NCBI GenBank assembly: GCA_039177555.1
Contig: JBCDFV010000003.1
Location: forward strand, 62,001-126,000
DNA from: JANQGH01 sp039177555
GTDB taxonomy: Bacteria > Pseudomonadota > Alphaproteobacteria > DSM-16000 > Inquilinaceae
DNA length: 64,000 nt
Direction of reading: 5' to 3'
Both the position numbers and the translations under genes were made by a program. Of this stretch, positions 17,754-27,494 are shown in pieces (position 1 is the stretch's first letter; the number at the start of each line of letters is the position of its first letter). Under the pieces are notes generated by a model, which was given only the letters and a program-made list of their open reading frames with translations, was not told the origin of the DNA and did not search any database.

Positions 17754-18589
17754 GCGATACGCGACGGCAGAAGCGCGAGGGGAGATGGCTGGCCGTCGGC
17801 CTCTATGGCTATCTGGCACTGGTTATGTTCGTGCCGTTGGTCGTGATCGCCTTATGGGCATTTTACGACCCCGCCGTCGGCTGGTATCCGCCGGACATCG
17901 TGCCGACCTCCTACTCCGTCGAGCCCTGGCGCGAGGTCTTGGCCGACCGGGGCATTATCGGGTCCTTGGTCCTCAGCCTCATCATCTCGACCACAGTTAC
18001 GTTCCTGACCGGGGCGCTGGCTTTTCCGACCGCCTGGGCGCTTGCCCACTTCCCGTTCAGGATCAAGCGCGCCGTGGAGGTGTTCGTGCTGGCACCGATG
18101 ATCGTGCCCGGTATTGTCGTGGCCGTCTCGCTGGGCGAGATCTTCTTCAGGCTGGGTCTCACGCAAACGGTGCTCGGCGTGATCCTGGTGCAAACCGTCG
18201 GCACCTTGCCGCTGATGATCCGCATCTTGACGGCGACGCTTGAGGGCATTCCCGGTGAGTTGATGCTGGCGGCGCGAACGCTGGGCGCCAGCCCGCGCCG
18301 GGCCTTGATGCGCATCGCCTTGCCGATGGCCTGGCCGGGCTTTCTGGCCGGCGGGCTGCTCAGCTTCATCTCGTCGTTCGAGGATTTTGAGAAGACGTTC
18401 ATGGTCGGCGCCCCTGGGGTTCAGCCCCTGTCGGTGCGCCTGTGGTCCTATCTTGGCGGCGAAATCCTGATCTTCCCGACCGCCGCCGTGGTCACGTTCA
18501 TCCTTCTGGCGCCGACGCTGATCATCTTCTTCATTGCCGAGCGGCTGATGAAGGAAAACGTGCTCGCCGCCGGGATGGGCAAGCTGTGA
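17750..18589 (+). CDS. ABC transporter permease, second subunit
   Basis: 279 residues, six membrane helices, coupling loop ARTLGASPRRALMRIALPMAWPGF. It resembles PotC-class permeases (SLIISTTVTFLTGALAFPTAWAL in the second and third helices). The start at 17750 overlaps the previous stop. Pairs with the preceding permease as a heterodimeric channel. Confidence 0.95.
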   Translation: MSDTRRQKREGRWLAVGLYGYLALVMFVPLVVIALWAFYDPAVGWYPPDIVPTSYSVEPWREVLADRGIIGSLVLSLIISTTVTFLTGALAFPTAWALAHFPFRIKRAVEVFVLAPMIVPGIVVAVSLGEIFFRLGLTQTVLGVILVQTVGTLPLMIRILTATLEGIPGELMLAARTLGASPRRALMRIALPMAWPGFLAGGLLSFISSFEDFEKTFMVGAPGVQPLSVRLWSYLGGEILIFPTAAVVTFILLAPTLIIFFIAERLMKENVLAAGMGKL

Positions 18590-18621
18590 CCGACCGAATT
18601 CGATCAGAGGAGACGCACGCC

Positions 18622-19428
18622 GTGCCTTTCAGCTTTTTCGCGCGAGACAATGGCCGGGCCCATGCTTGCGGCCATCGCGGTTTCAGCCAGCGCTATCCGG
18701 AAAACACCATCGCCGCGTTCGACGCGACAAAGGCCCATGGCGGCACGACGGTCGAGATCGATGTTGTCTTGTCGAGCGATGGAGCACCGTTCGTCCTGCA
18801 CGATCTGACCCTGGACCGCACGACCAACGGCCACGGCTTCGTCGCGGACCATAGCGACCGGGCAATCGCCATGCTGGATGCGGGCGGTTGGTTCGACCCG
18901 CACTTTGAGGGCGAACCGGTGCCCGGCCTGGGCGACGTCCTGAAATGGGCGGTGAGCGAGAATATGGGCCTGGTGGTCGAGATCAAGGAGCGGGAACGCA
19001 CGGAGCTTGCGCTGGAACGCTGCGCCGAACTCGTTCGCGAGGCCGGCGCAATCCACCATGTCCAGGTCTTGTCCTTCAACCATGTCGACATGAAGCGGCT
19101 GAAGGCCATCGACCCGGAGATCCGGACCGAGTTGATTACCCATGCGCGCCATGCCGATCTCGTTTCCGTGCTGCGCGCGGCCGATGCCGATTCCGTCTCG
19201 ATCGAACTGGGCATGTTCGATCCCGAGGATGGCAAGGCCTTGCACGATGCCGGGCTGTGCAACCGCGTGCACATGCCCCGGCCGGAGATCCTTTCCGTGT
19301 TCTGGCGACATGGGCGGGATCCCCTGCCCCGGATCCGCGACTGGCTGGCGGCAGGCGTCATCGACACGCTGTCGGGAGACGACGTGCCCTTTATCCGACG
19401 CCTGATCGACGCCAGCGCCTCGTCTTGA
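18622..19428 (+). CDS. Glycerophosphodiester phosphodiesterase
   Basis: 268 residues. It has the GDPD motifs CGHRGFSQRYPENTIAAF (catalytic His and Arg, PEN metal/substrate motif), VEIDVVLSSDGAPFVLHDLTLDRTTNGHG (Glu/Asp metal ligands, second catalytic His) and LVVEIKE. No signal peptide, so it acts in the cytoplasm, splitting an imported glycerophosphodiester into glycerol-3-phosphate and an alcohol. The GTG at 18622 is preceded by AGAGGAG at a good distance; an alternative GTG at 18586 overlaps the permease stop. Last gene of the LacI-regulated operon. Confidence 0.93.
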   Translation: MPFSFFARDNGRAHACGHRGFSQRYPENTIAAFDATKAHGGTTVEIDVVLSSDGAPFVLHDLTLDRTTNGHGFVADHSDRAIAMLDAGGWFDPHFEGEPVPGLGDVLKWAVSENMGLVVEIKERERTELALERCAELVREAGAIHHVQVLSFNHVDMKRLKAIDPEIRTELITHARHADLVSVLRAADADSVSIELGMFDPEDGKALHDAGLCNRVHMPRPEILSVFWRHGRDPLPRIRDWLAAGVIDTLSGDDVPFIRRLIDASASS

Positions 19429-19451
19429 TCAAGGGCTCACCCAAGCGGTCG

Positions 19452-21677
19452 TCACTTTGAAACGGCCGTGTAGACCCCGTCCCAATCCGCACCCGGTGGA
19501 TCTGCCTTAAGGCTCTCAATCCGCTGCTCATAGAGTTGGCAGACGCCGAGAACCAGGCCGTCATCCAGCTCTCGGCAGCGCGCCAACGAGGCCAAAGCCT
19601 CGGCCCAATCCTGACGGCGATAGGCCGCCAACATCAGACCGTTATGCCGTTCCAGCTCGCCGAACCGATCCGATTCGGCCAGCGCTTCGTCGCCGATCAA
19701 GGCGAAGACGCGCGCCGGGGCGCTGCGCCCCTTCACCCGGATCAGGTCGATTTCGACGAAGGCCAGCGATGCAACCTGCTGGCGCGTCGACTCGCCCACG
19801 ACAATGTCGACCCCATACGTCTTGGTCTGGCCTTCAAGGCGCGAGGCCAAGTTGACCGCATCACCCAGCACCGAATAGTCGAACCGCTGGTTCGAGCCCA
19901 GATTGCCGACCACGCAATCGCCGGTGTTCAGGCCAATGCCGATCCGGGTCTCCGTCGGCGCCTTGCCCTCTGCCTCCGCCGAATGGCGCCATTCGGCGTT
20001 CAGTTCGGCCAGCCGATCGCGCATGGCCAAGGCCGCTCGGCAGGCGTGCTCGGCATGGGAAGGGTCGTCCAGCGGCGCGTTCCAGAACGCCATGATCGCG
20101 TCGCCCATATATTTGTCGATGGTGCCGGCGCGCTCCAGGATGATTTCCGTCATCGGCGTCAGGAAACTGTTGATGAAACCGGTCAGCTCCTCCGGGGTCA
20201 TGCGTTCGGAAATCGAGGTGAAGCCGCGAATGTCGGAAAACAGCAGCGTCAGTTCCCTGCTCTCACCGCCAAGCCGCAGCTGTTTGGGATTGTCGGCCAC
20301 CCGCTCGACCAGCTGCGGCGACAGATAGCGGCTGAAGGCCGATCGGACGCGTCCGCGCTCGCGCTCTGTCCGCATATAGGACAGGAAGGAGACCATCACG
20401 TAGACCAGCAAGACCGCGATCGACGGATAGACCGGGTCCAAGAGGAAGCCCGCCCGGTCGAAGACGAGCCAGGATCCATAGATGCTGCCGAGCGCCAGAA
20501 TCGCGCCCACCACGGCCCCGGCAACCACGCCGAAAAGCGGAATGATGAGGATGAGCATCAGGCCGATAACCACCAGCAGCAGGATTTCCGCGCCGCCCGC
20601 CCAGTCCGGCCGTTCCAAGAAGGTGCCGGAGATCATCTGTTCGATCGCCTGGGCGTGAATGGCAACGCCGGGCATGGCGGGATCAAGCGGGGTCGCGTGG
20701 AGGTCCAGCAGGCCGGCGGCGGATGTTCCGATCAAGACGATGTGGCCGGCAACCAATGGCGACAGGTCCGGGTCCGGCGCGGCCGCATCCAGCACCTGCC
20801 AGGCCGGGATAGACTGGCCGTCGTCGGCCGACGCGAAGTAAAGCCACATCTCGCCATTCGCCGTAGTCGGCACGGCAAACTCACCGACCCGAACCGAGGT
20901 CAGGCCGCCGGTTTCGCCAAAAGCCTGGCTGCCGGAGGCGTCCGCCGTTCGGGTCACCAGGGTCGACGCCATCTGGGCCGCGCGTAACGCCTCGACCGAC
21001 AGGCTGGGAAGAATGTCGCCGTCGAGGTTCAGCAACAGCGGTGCGCGGCGCACCGTGCCGTCGATGTCCGCAGGCAGAAGCAGGCTGCCCCTGCCCCATG
21101 CCGCGTCGTCGATGACCGGGACGCTCGCCAGCCCTCCGGCCAGGCGCGGCAGATACGGTGTCGGGTCGGAGCCCGCAAACGCCAGGCCGCCGGAATAGGT
21201 CGGCGCCGAACGGCCCTCCGATGTCGTTGCCGAGAAACCCAACACAACGGTCGCCGCCGCCAGCGTGTCGGCAAAGACCTCATCATGATCCGGCAGTTGC
21301 GCGATGGCCTCGGCGAGGGACGAGACCTCCGGCGTGTTTGGCCAGTTCGCGATGGCACGCGCCGGCGAGGTGCGATCCGGTTCCGGAAAGATCATGGAAA
21401 AGGCGATCGCGGCCGCGCCGTTTTCGAGCAGCTTTTCGACCAGTTCGGACAACAACGTTCTTGGCCAGGGCCATTGGCCGTAGCGTTCCAGGGAGGCATC
21501 TCCGATATCGACGATTCTGACCGGCAAGGGCGGATCGTCACGCGGTTTCAATCGCTGATAGGAATCGAACACCGTTAGCCGTGCCGCTTCGATCGGCCAA
21601 GGATCGGCAATGCGCAACAGGACGGCGAGTGCCAGGGCGATCACGCCGATCGAGACGGGCAGCAGATGTCGTTTCAT
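19452..21677 (-). CDS. CHASE2-domain class III adenylate cyclase
   Basis: 741 residues. An N-terminal helix (5-22) is followed by a periplasmic CHASE2 sensor domain (about 35-345) and three membrane helices (about 361-381, 383-403, 416-434). The cyclase domain spans about 470-650. Metal-binding Asp482 (LLFSDIRGF) and Asp526 (YMGDAIMAF) are present, as are adenine-selecting Lys522 and the DYSVLGDAVNLASRLEG stretch with transition-state Asn and Arg, so it should be an active adenylate cyclase. The last 90 residues form a helical tail. It is divergent from a secreted FecR-domain protein, a recurrent gene pair, suggesting that the CHASE2 domain senses an envelope state linked to that protein. Confidence 0.93.
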   Translation of the reverse strand: MKRHLLPVSIGVIALALAVLLRIADPWPIEAARLTVFDSYQRLKPRDDPPLPVRIVDIGDASLERYGQWPWPRTLLSELVEKLLENGAAAIAFSMIFPEPDRTSPARAIANWPNTPEVSSLAEAIAQLPDHDEVFADTLAAATVVLGFSATTSEGRSAPTYSGGLAFAGSDPTPYLPRLAGGLASVPVIDDAAWGRGSLLLPADIDGTVRRAPLLLNLDGDILPSLSVEALRAAQMASTLVTRTADASGSQAFGETGGLTSVRVGEFAVPTTANGEMWLYFASADDGQSIPAWQVLDAAAPDPDLSPLVAGHIVLIGTSAAGLLDLHATPLDPAMPGVAIHAQAIEQMISGTFLERPDWAGGAEILLLVVIGLMLILIIPLFGVVAGAVVGAILALGSIYGSWLVFDRAGFLLDPVYPSIAVLLVYVMVSFLSYMRTERERGRVRSAFSRYLSPQLVERVADNPKQLRLGGESRELTLLFSDIRGFTSISERMTPEELTGFINSFLTPMTEIILERAGTIDKYMGDAIMAFWNAPLDDPSHAEHACRAALAMRDRLAELNAEWRHSAEAEGKAPTETRIGIGLNTGDCVVGNLGSNQRFDYSVLGDAVNLASRLEGQTKTYGVDIVVGESTRQQVASLAFVEIDLIRVKGRSAPARVFALIGDEALAESDRFGELERHNGLMLAAYRRQDWAEALASLARCRELDDGLVLGVCQLYEQRIESLKADPPGADWDGVYTAVSK

Positions 21678-22069
21678 GATCGGTGGAGACGCTTCATCGG
21701 CCGGTTCATGCGTGGCAGCCCTCTCAGATCACCTCAGCTATCCGATGATGACGGCTTTGTCACGTGCCACGCGGCAACAACCGCCGAACGACGATCCGGC
21801 CAACCCGGTGCAAGTTCGCCGGGTTCGACCGTGACCGGTTGAATAGGCAAAAGACGGGGCGCAATCTCCAGATTTCCAACGCCGAGATCTTTATGGTTTC
21901 AAAACAGTTGTCATGTAGCACTCCATTCACAAGATTTTGCGCCACCTTCACGGAACTTTAACTGACGGCGAGATAAAGGTATACTTAGTGTGCTGATGTA
22001 GTTCGTGAGCCTTTGTGACAAGACCAAAAAGTCTTGACCATCGGAACTACTCAACGGAGGAAAATTTTA
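21678..22069 (+). promoter_or_regulatory. 392-bp divergent intergenic region between cyclase and FecR-domain gene
   Basis: This stretch is clearly more AT-rich than its surroundings and holds no convincing gene. A sigma-70-like candidate for the rightward gene is TTTAAC (21957-21962), 17 bases, then TATACT (21980-21985), giving a leader of about 80 bases. Inside that leader is a small inverted repeat CAAGAC/GTCTTG with an A-rich loop (22019-22036). A strong Shine-Dalgarno GGAGG sits at 22057-22060, 9 bases before the ATG at 22070. No clear promoter for the leftward cyclase gene was recognised. Confidence 0.4.
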
Positions 22070-23317
22070 ATGATTAAATCGCATATGGCGCGCATACTCG
22101 CGACGGTCAGCCTGTTACCATTGGCGTTGGTAACCGTGCCGGCTGCCGCACAAAGCACCGATACGACCCCGGTGCGCACATTTGGGACTGCTTCGGCAGA
22201 GTTTACCACGGCAGACGTGGTTGAAGTGGGCATCACCGACATCGTCGAACGCACGGCACTGGGAACGCTGGAGCAAACGACCCGCAACCTTCGGATTACC
22301 GACACGATCTTTTTCAACGAGAGGATTGCGACCGGCCCGGACAGTGCAACGCGGGTCAGCTTTTTGGATGATTCCAGCCTGTCGCTTGGACCGTCGAGCG
22401 AGGTCTTGATCGACCGGTTCATTTACGATCCCGCCGACGGCACCGGCGAGATGGCCCTCAGCCTGACGGCCGGTGTCTTCCGCTTTGCGTCAGGAACGCT
22501 CGATAGCGAAAACTACACGATCGACACGCCGGTCGGCACGATCGGCGTTCGTGGAACCGTCTTCGTGGTTGAGGTTTCCTGCGCCCAACGCGCCGTCGGG
22601 GACTGCCAGGTCGTTATGGACGTTATCAGTGGCTCGACGGTCTTCGGCGACGACGACGATGACGACGCGACCGTCACGCCCACGGGCAGTCGCCTGTCCT
22701 ACCGGCCAGCGGTTTCCGACCAGGTGGACGTTGCCGTTCTTCCGGATGGCGCCGCCCCGTTGCCGGGATTGGAGGATCTAGGCGCGAGGCTGAATCAGAC
22801 CACGATAGCCCTTCTCAGTGGCGCTCTGCCACCTGGCGTCTCGTTCGCGACGGCCACGCCGCAACAACTCGCACAAGCCGCCGTGACGCTTGCGCTAGCA
22901 AATCCGCGCCTCGGTGATCTGCTTGTCGAGTCCATTGCCCTTGAGCGACCGGACGCCTTAGGCGCGGTGACTTCCGGCTTGATGTCGAACGTGCCTGCAA
23001 CGACGCGCCGCGTGATTGGCACCCTCGCCCTCGCCCAAGCGGCAAACGGACCAACTGCCGATCGGTCCGATCCGCAAGGCAACCCGTTCGGCGACGACGA
23101 TCTCCGCGACAATCCCCTGACTGACGAAGTGCCCGACGAAAGCCCGCCGGATGACGACCCTCCGGACGACGACCCGCCGGACGACGACCCGCCGGACGAT
23201 GACCCTCCGGACGACGATCCCCCGGATGACGATCCTCCGGATGATCGCCCGGATCGTTTCGATGACGTCCGCGATCGGCTCGACGAAACCAGGGATCGAA
23301 TAGAAGATCTGCGTTGA
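22070..23317 (+). CDS. Secreted FecR-domain protein with DDDPP repeat tail
   Basis: 415 residues. A signal peptide (residues 1 to about 27, ending VPAAA) precedes a FecR domain (about 60-190). The domain includes RITDTIFFNERIATGPDSATRVSF-type strands, LSLTAGVFRFASG and YTIDTPVGTIGVRGTVF, the hallmark of the fold. Unlike the FecR anti-sigma factor it has no cytoplasmic domain or TM helix. The C-terminus has about six copies of DDDPP, then a charged helix (DVRDRLDETRDRIEDLR). Short acidic tracts also occur at DDDDDD. It is likely a periplasmic or surface protein working with the divergent CHASE2 cyclase. Confidence 0.88.
   Translation: MIKSHMARILATVSLLPLALVTVPAAAQSTDTTPVRTFGTASAEFTTADVVEVGITDIVERTALGTLEQTTRNLRITDTIFFNERIATGPDSATRVSFLDDSSLSLGPSSEVLIDRFIYDPADGTGEMALSLTAGVFRFASGTLDSENYTIDTPVGTIGVRGTVFVVEVSCAQRAVGDCQVVMDVISGSTVFGDDDDDDATVTPTGSRLSYRPAVSDQVDVAVLPDGAAPLPGLEDLGARLNQTTIALLSGALPPGVSFATATPQQLAQAAVTLALANPRLGDLLVESIALERPDALGAVTSGLMSNVPATTRRVIGTLALAQAANGPTADRSDPQGNPFGDDDLRDNPLTDEVPDESPPDDDPPDDDPPDDDPPDDDPPDDDPPDDDPPDDRPDRFDDVRDRLDETRDRIEDLR
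23144..23245 (+). repeat. In-frame 15-bp tandem repeat encoding PPDDD
   Basis: Six to seven consecutive 15-base units, each coding Pro-Pro-Asp-Asp-Asp, with only synonymous third-base changes (CCG/CCT, GAC/GAT). The sequence drift in silent positions shows selection on the protein repeat rather than a fresh duplication. Copy number could vary by slippage. Confidence 0.85.
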
Positions 23318-23519
23318 GGCCGGATCGGTCGGCCCGCGGTCGAGCCTGTTAGAGACCACTGGACCGTTCGGGGCGGCCGGATCGATGTCGGCAGCCTTGA
23401 CGGCCAGGTGATCCGGTTTCGGGAAAGCATGTCAGCCGTGTCAGGACCGATGCGGCAGTACGCGGCCCCTCGGCCTCGACCGATCGCCGTGATCACCGTC
23501 GGGGTGCCGGCTATGCCTG

Positions 23520-25195
<1,676 letters not shown>

Positions 25196-25199
<4 letters not shown>

Positions 25200-26365
25200 G
25201 GCGTGGTCGCCGCTTGTCTTTGCGGCTGAACGGTGGTGCCGCCCGCCGTCACGGCCGCCGCCCCTACCGCTTTACGCGCGTCGAAGGCATCTCGCAGCGC
25301 TTCACCGACAAACACCAGCAGGCTCAGCATGATCGCCAGCGAGAAGAACGCGGTGAAACCCAGCCACGGCGCTTGCAGGTTAGACTTGCCTTGCTGGATC
25401 ATCTCACCCAAGGAGGGAGAACCCGGCGGCAAGCCATAACCCAGGAAATCGAGCCCCGTGAGGCTGGTGATGCCACCGGTCAGGATAAACGGCAGAAACG
25501 TAATCGTCGCCACCATGGCGTTCGGCAAAACATGCTTGAACATGATCACCCGGTCGGGTTGGCCCAGCGCGCGTGCGGCCCGCACATAGTCGAAGTTGCG
25601 CGCGCGCAAGAACTCAGCCCTCACGACCGCGACAGGGGCCATCCAGTTGAAGATCAGCAGCAGAATCAACAGCGTCCAAAAGGACGGGGTGATGAAGCTT
25701 GCCATGATGATCAGCAGGAAGAACACGGGCATGCCGCCCCAAATTTCCATGAAACGCTGGAACAGCAGATCGGTCCAGCCGCCGAAATAGCCTTGGACGG
25801 CCCCGGCACAGACACCGACGACCATGGAAAAGGCGGTCAAGACAAGGCCAAACAGCACGGATAATCGGAAGCCGTAGATCAGACGGGCCATCACGTCGCG
25901 GGCCTGATCATCGGTACCAAGCCAGTTCACGGACGAGGGCGGCGACGGAGCCGGCTGATCAAGATCGTAGTTGATGGTGCGATAGGAAAACGGGATCAGC
26001 GGCCAGACGATCCAGCCCTTTTCCTCGATCAGATCCTGTACGAACGGATCGCGATACTCCGCCTCCGTCGCAAACTCACCGCCAAAGTCGGTCTCGGGAT
26101 ACGCAACGAAAATCGGGAAGTACAGCTCGCCCTCGTACGACACCAGCAAAGGCTTGTCGTTGGCGATGAACTCGGCGAACAGGGAAATACCGAACAGCGC
26201 CAAGAAAAGCCACAGCGACCAGAAACCGCGCCGGTTGGCCCGGAAGTTGTGGAAACGCCGCTTGGTCATCGGCGATACCGGCACGCCCAGCACGCGGTCG
26301 CGCTGCCGCTTCACCTGAGCTGGCGCGTTCACTTCAGCCGAGCGCTCTATGACCCGGTCAGACAC
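25196..26365 (-). CDS. yejE: Oligopeptide ABC transporter permease (YejE)
   Basis: 389 residues. A cytoplasmic N-terminus with RRFHNFRANRRGFWSLWLFL precedes TM1. A large periplasmic loop with NWLGTDDQARDVMARLIYGFR follows, then five helices with the coupling loop RAARALGQPDRVIMFKHVLPNAM. This is the DppC/YejE arrangement with the extended loop typical of YejE. Partner of the adjacent YejB; overlaps yejB by 8 bases and yejF by 4. Confidence 0.94.
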
Positions 26366-27476
26366 GGCGCGCCTCGAAATCGATGCGCGGGTCGATGACC
26401 GTGTAAACGATATCCTCGACCAGCTTCATGATCAGACCCAAGAGCGTGAAGAAATAGAGCGTTCCGAACACCACCGGATAGTCTCGGTTGACCACGGCCT
26501 CGAAGCCAAGGAGGCCCAGACCATCGAGCGAGAAGATGACCTCGATGAACAGGGCGCCGGTAAACAGCACCCCAATAAACGCCGATGGAAAGCCGGCAAC
26601 GACGATCAACATCGCATTGCGGAAGACGTGGCCATACAGCACGCGGCGCTGGGTCAGGCCCTTAGCCTTGGCCGTCAGCACGTACATCTTGTTGATCTCG
26701 TCCAGAAACGAGTTCTTGGTCAGCATGGTCAAGGTGGCAAAGCCGCCAATGACCATGGCCAGGACCGGCAAGGCCATGTGCCAGAAGTAATCGATGATCT
26801 GTGCCGGCAAGGACAGGTCGGCCCAATTGTCCGAAACCAGGCCACGCAACGGAAACCAGTCGAAATAGCGCCCGCCGGCGAACAGGACGATCAGCATCAC
26901 GGCGAACAGGAAGGACGGGATTGCAAAGCCGATGATGACCAGCCCCGAGGTCCAGATATCGAAGCGGGAGCCGTCGCGCACCGCCTTGCGCACGCCCAGA
27001 GGTATCGAAATCAGATAGACCAGCAGGGTGGTCCAGACGCCCAGCGAAATCGACACCGGCATCTTGTCGATCACCAGATCAACGACGCTTTGACCCCGGA
27101 AATAGCTGTCGCCGAAATCGAAGACCAGGAAATTGCCCATCATGAGAAAGAAGCGCTCATGGATCGGCCGGTCGAAACCGAACTGCCGCTCGATCTCGGC
27201 GATCAACTGGGGCGGCAGGCCTTGGGCGCCGCGATAGTTGGACGTGGTCGCGGGGCTGCTGCCGCGATCGGTCTGGGCTTCGGCGGCCTGCTGGAAGTCG
27301 CCGCCCCCGCCGCCGGAGATGCGGGCGGTGGCCTCCGTCGCCGTGCCTTGAAGCTCCGCGATCAACTGCTCGACCGGCCCGCCGGGGGCGAACTGGATGA
27401 TGAAGAAGTTGATGACCATGATCCCGAACAGGGTCGGGATGATCAGCAACAGCCGCCTGATGATGTAGGCCAGCAT
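26358..27476 (-). CDS. yejB: Oligopeptide ABC transporter permease (YejB)
   Basis: 372 residues. It starts MLAYIIRRLLLIIPTLFGI, the standard DppB/YejB first helix. A long periplasmic insertion (about residues 45-110) contains a glycine-rich tract and the FGFDRPIHERFF element of YejB. Five more helices follow, with coupling loop LTAKAKGLTQRRVLYGHVFRNAM. It pairs with YejE. In enterobacteria this system imports peptides and microcin C. Confidence 0.94.
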   Translation of the reverse strand: MLAYIIRRLLLIIPTLFGIMVINFFIIQFAPGGPVEQLIAELQGTATEATARISGGGGGDFQQAAEAQTDRGSSPATTSNYRGAQGLPPQLIAEIERQFGFDRPIHERFFLMMGNFLVFDFGDSYFRGQSVVDLVIDKMPVSISLGVWTTLLVYLISIPLGVRKAVRDGSRFDIWTSGLVIIGFAIPSFLFAVMLIVLFAGGRYFDWFPLRGLVSDNWADLSLPAQIIDYFWHMALPVLAMVIGGFATLTMLTKNSFLDEINKMYVLTAKAKGLTQRRVLYGHVFRNAMLIVVAGFPSAFIGVLFTGALFIEVIFSLDGLGLLGFEAVVNRDYPVVFGTLYFFTLLGLIMKLVEDIVYTVIDPRIDFEARRV

Positions 27477-27494
27477 GGGGGCCGTCGCCGGCGG

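Noticed and set aside
23144..23245. Short tandem repeats as a CRISPR or VNTR array
   Set aside because: Units are 15 bases without spacers and in frame with a coding sequence; this is a protein repeat.
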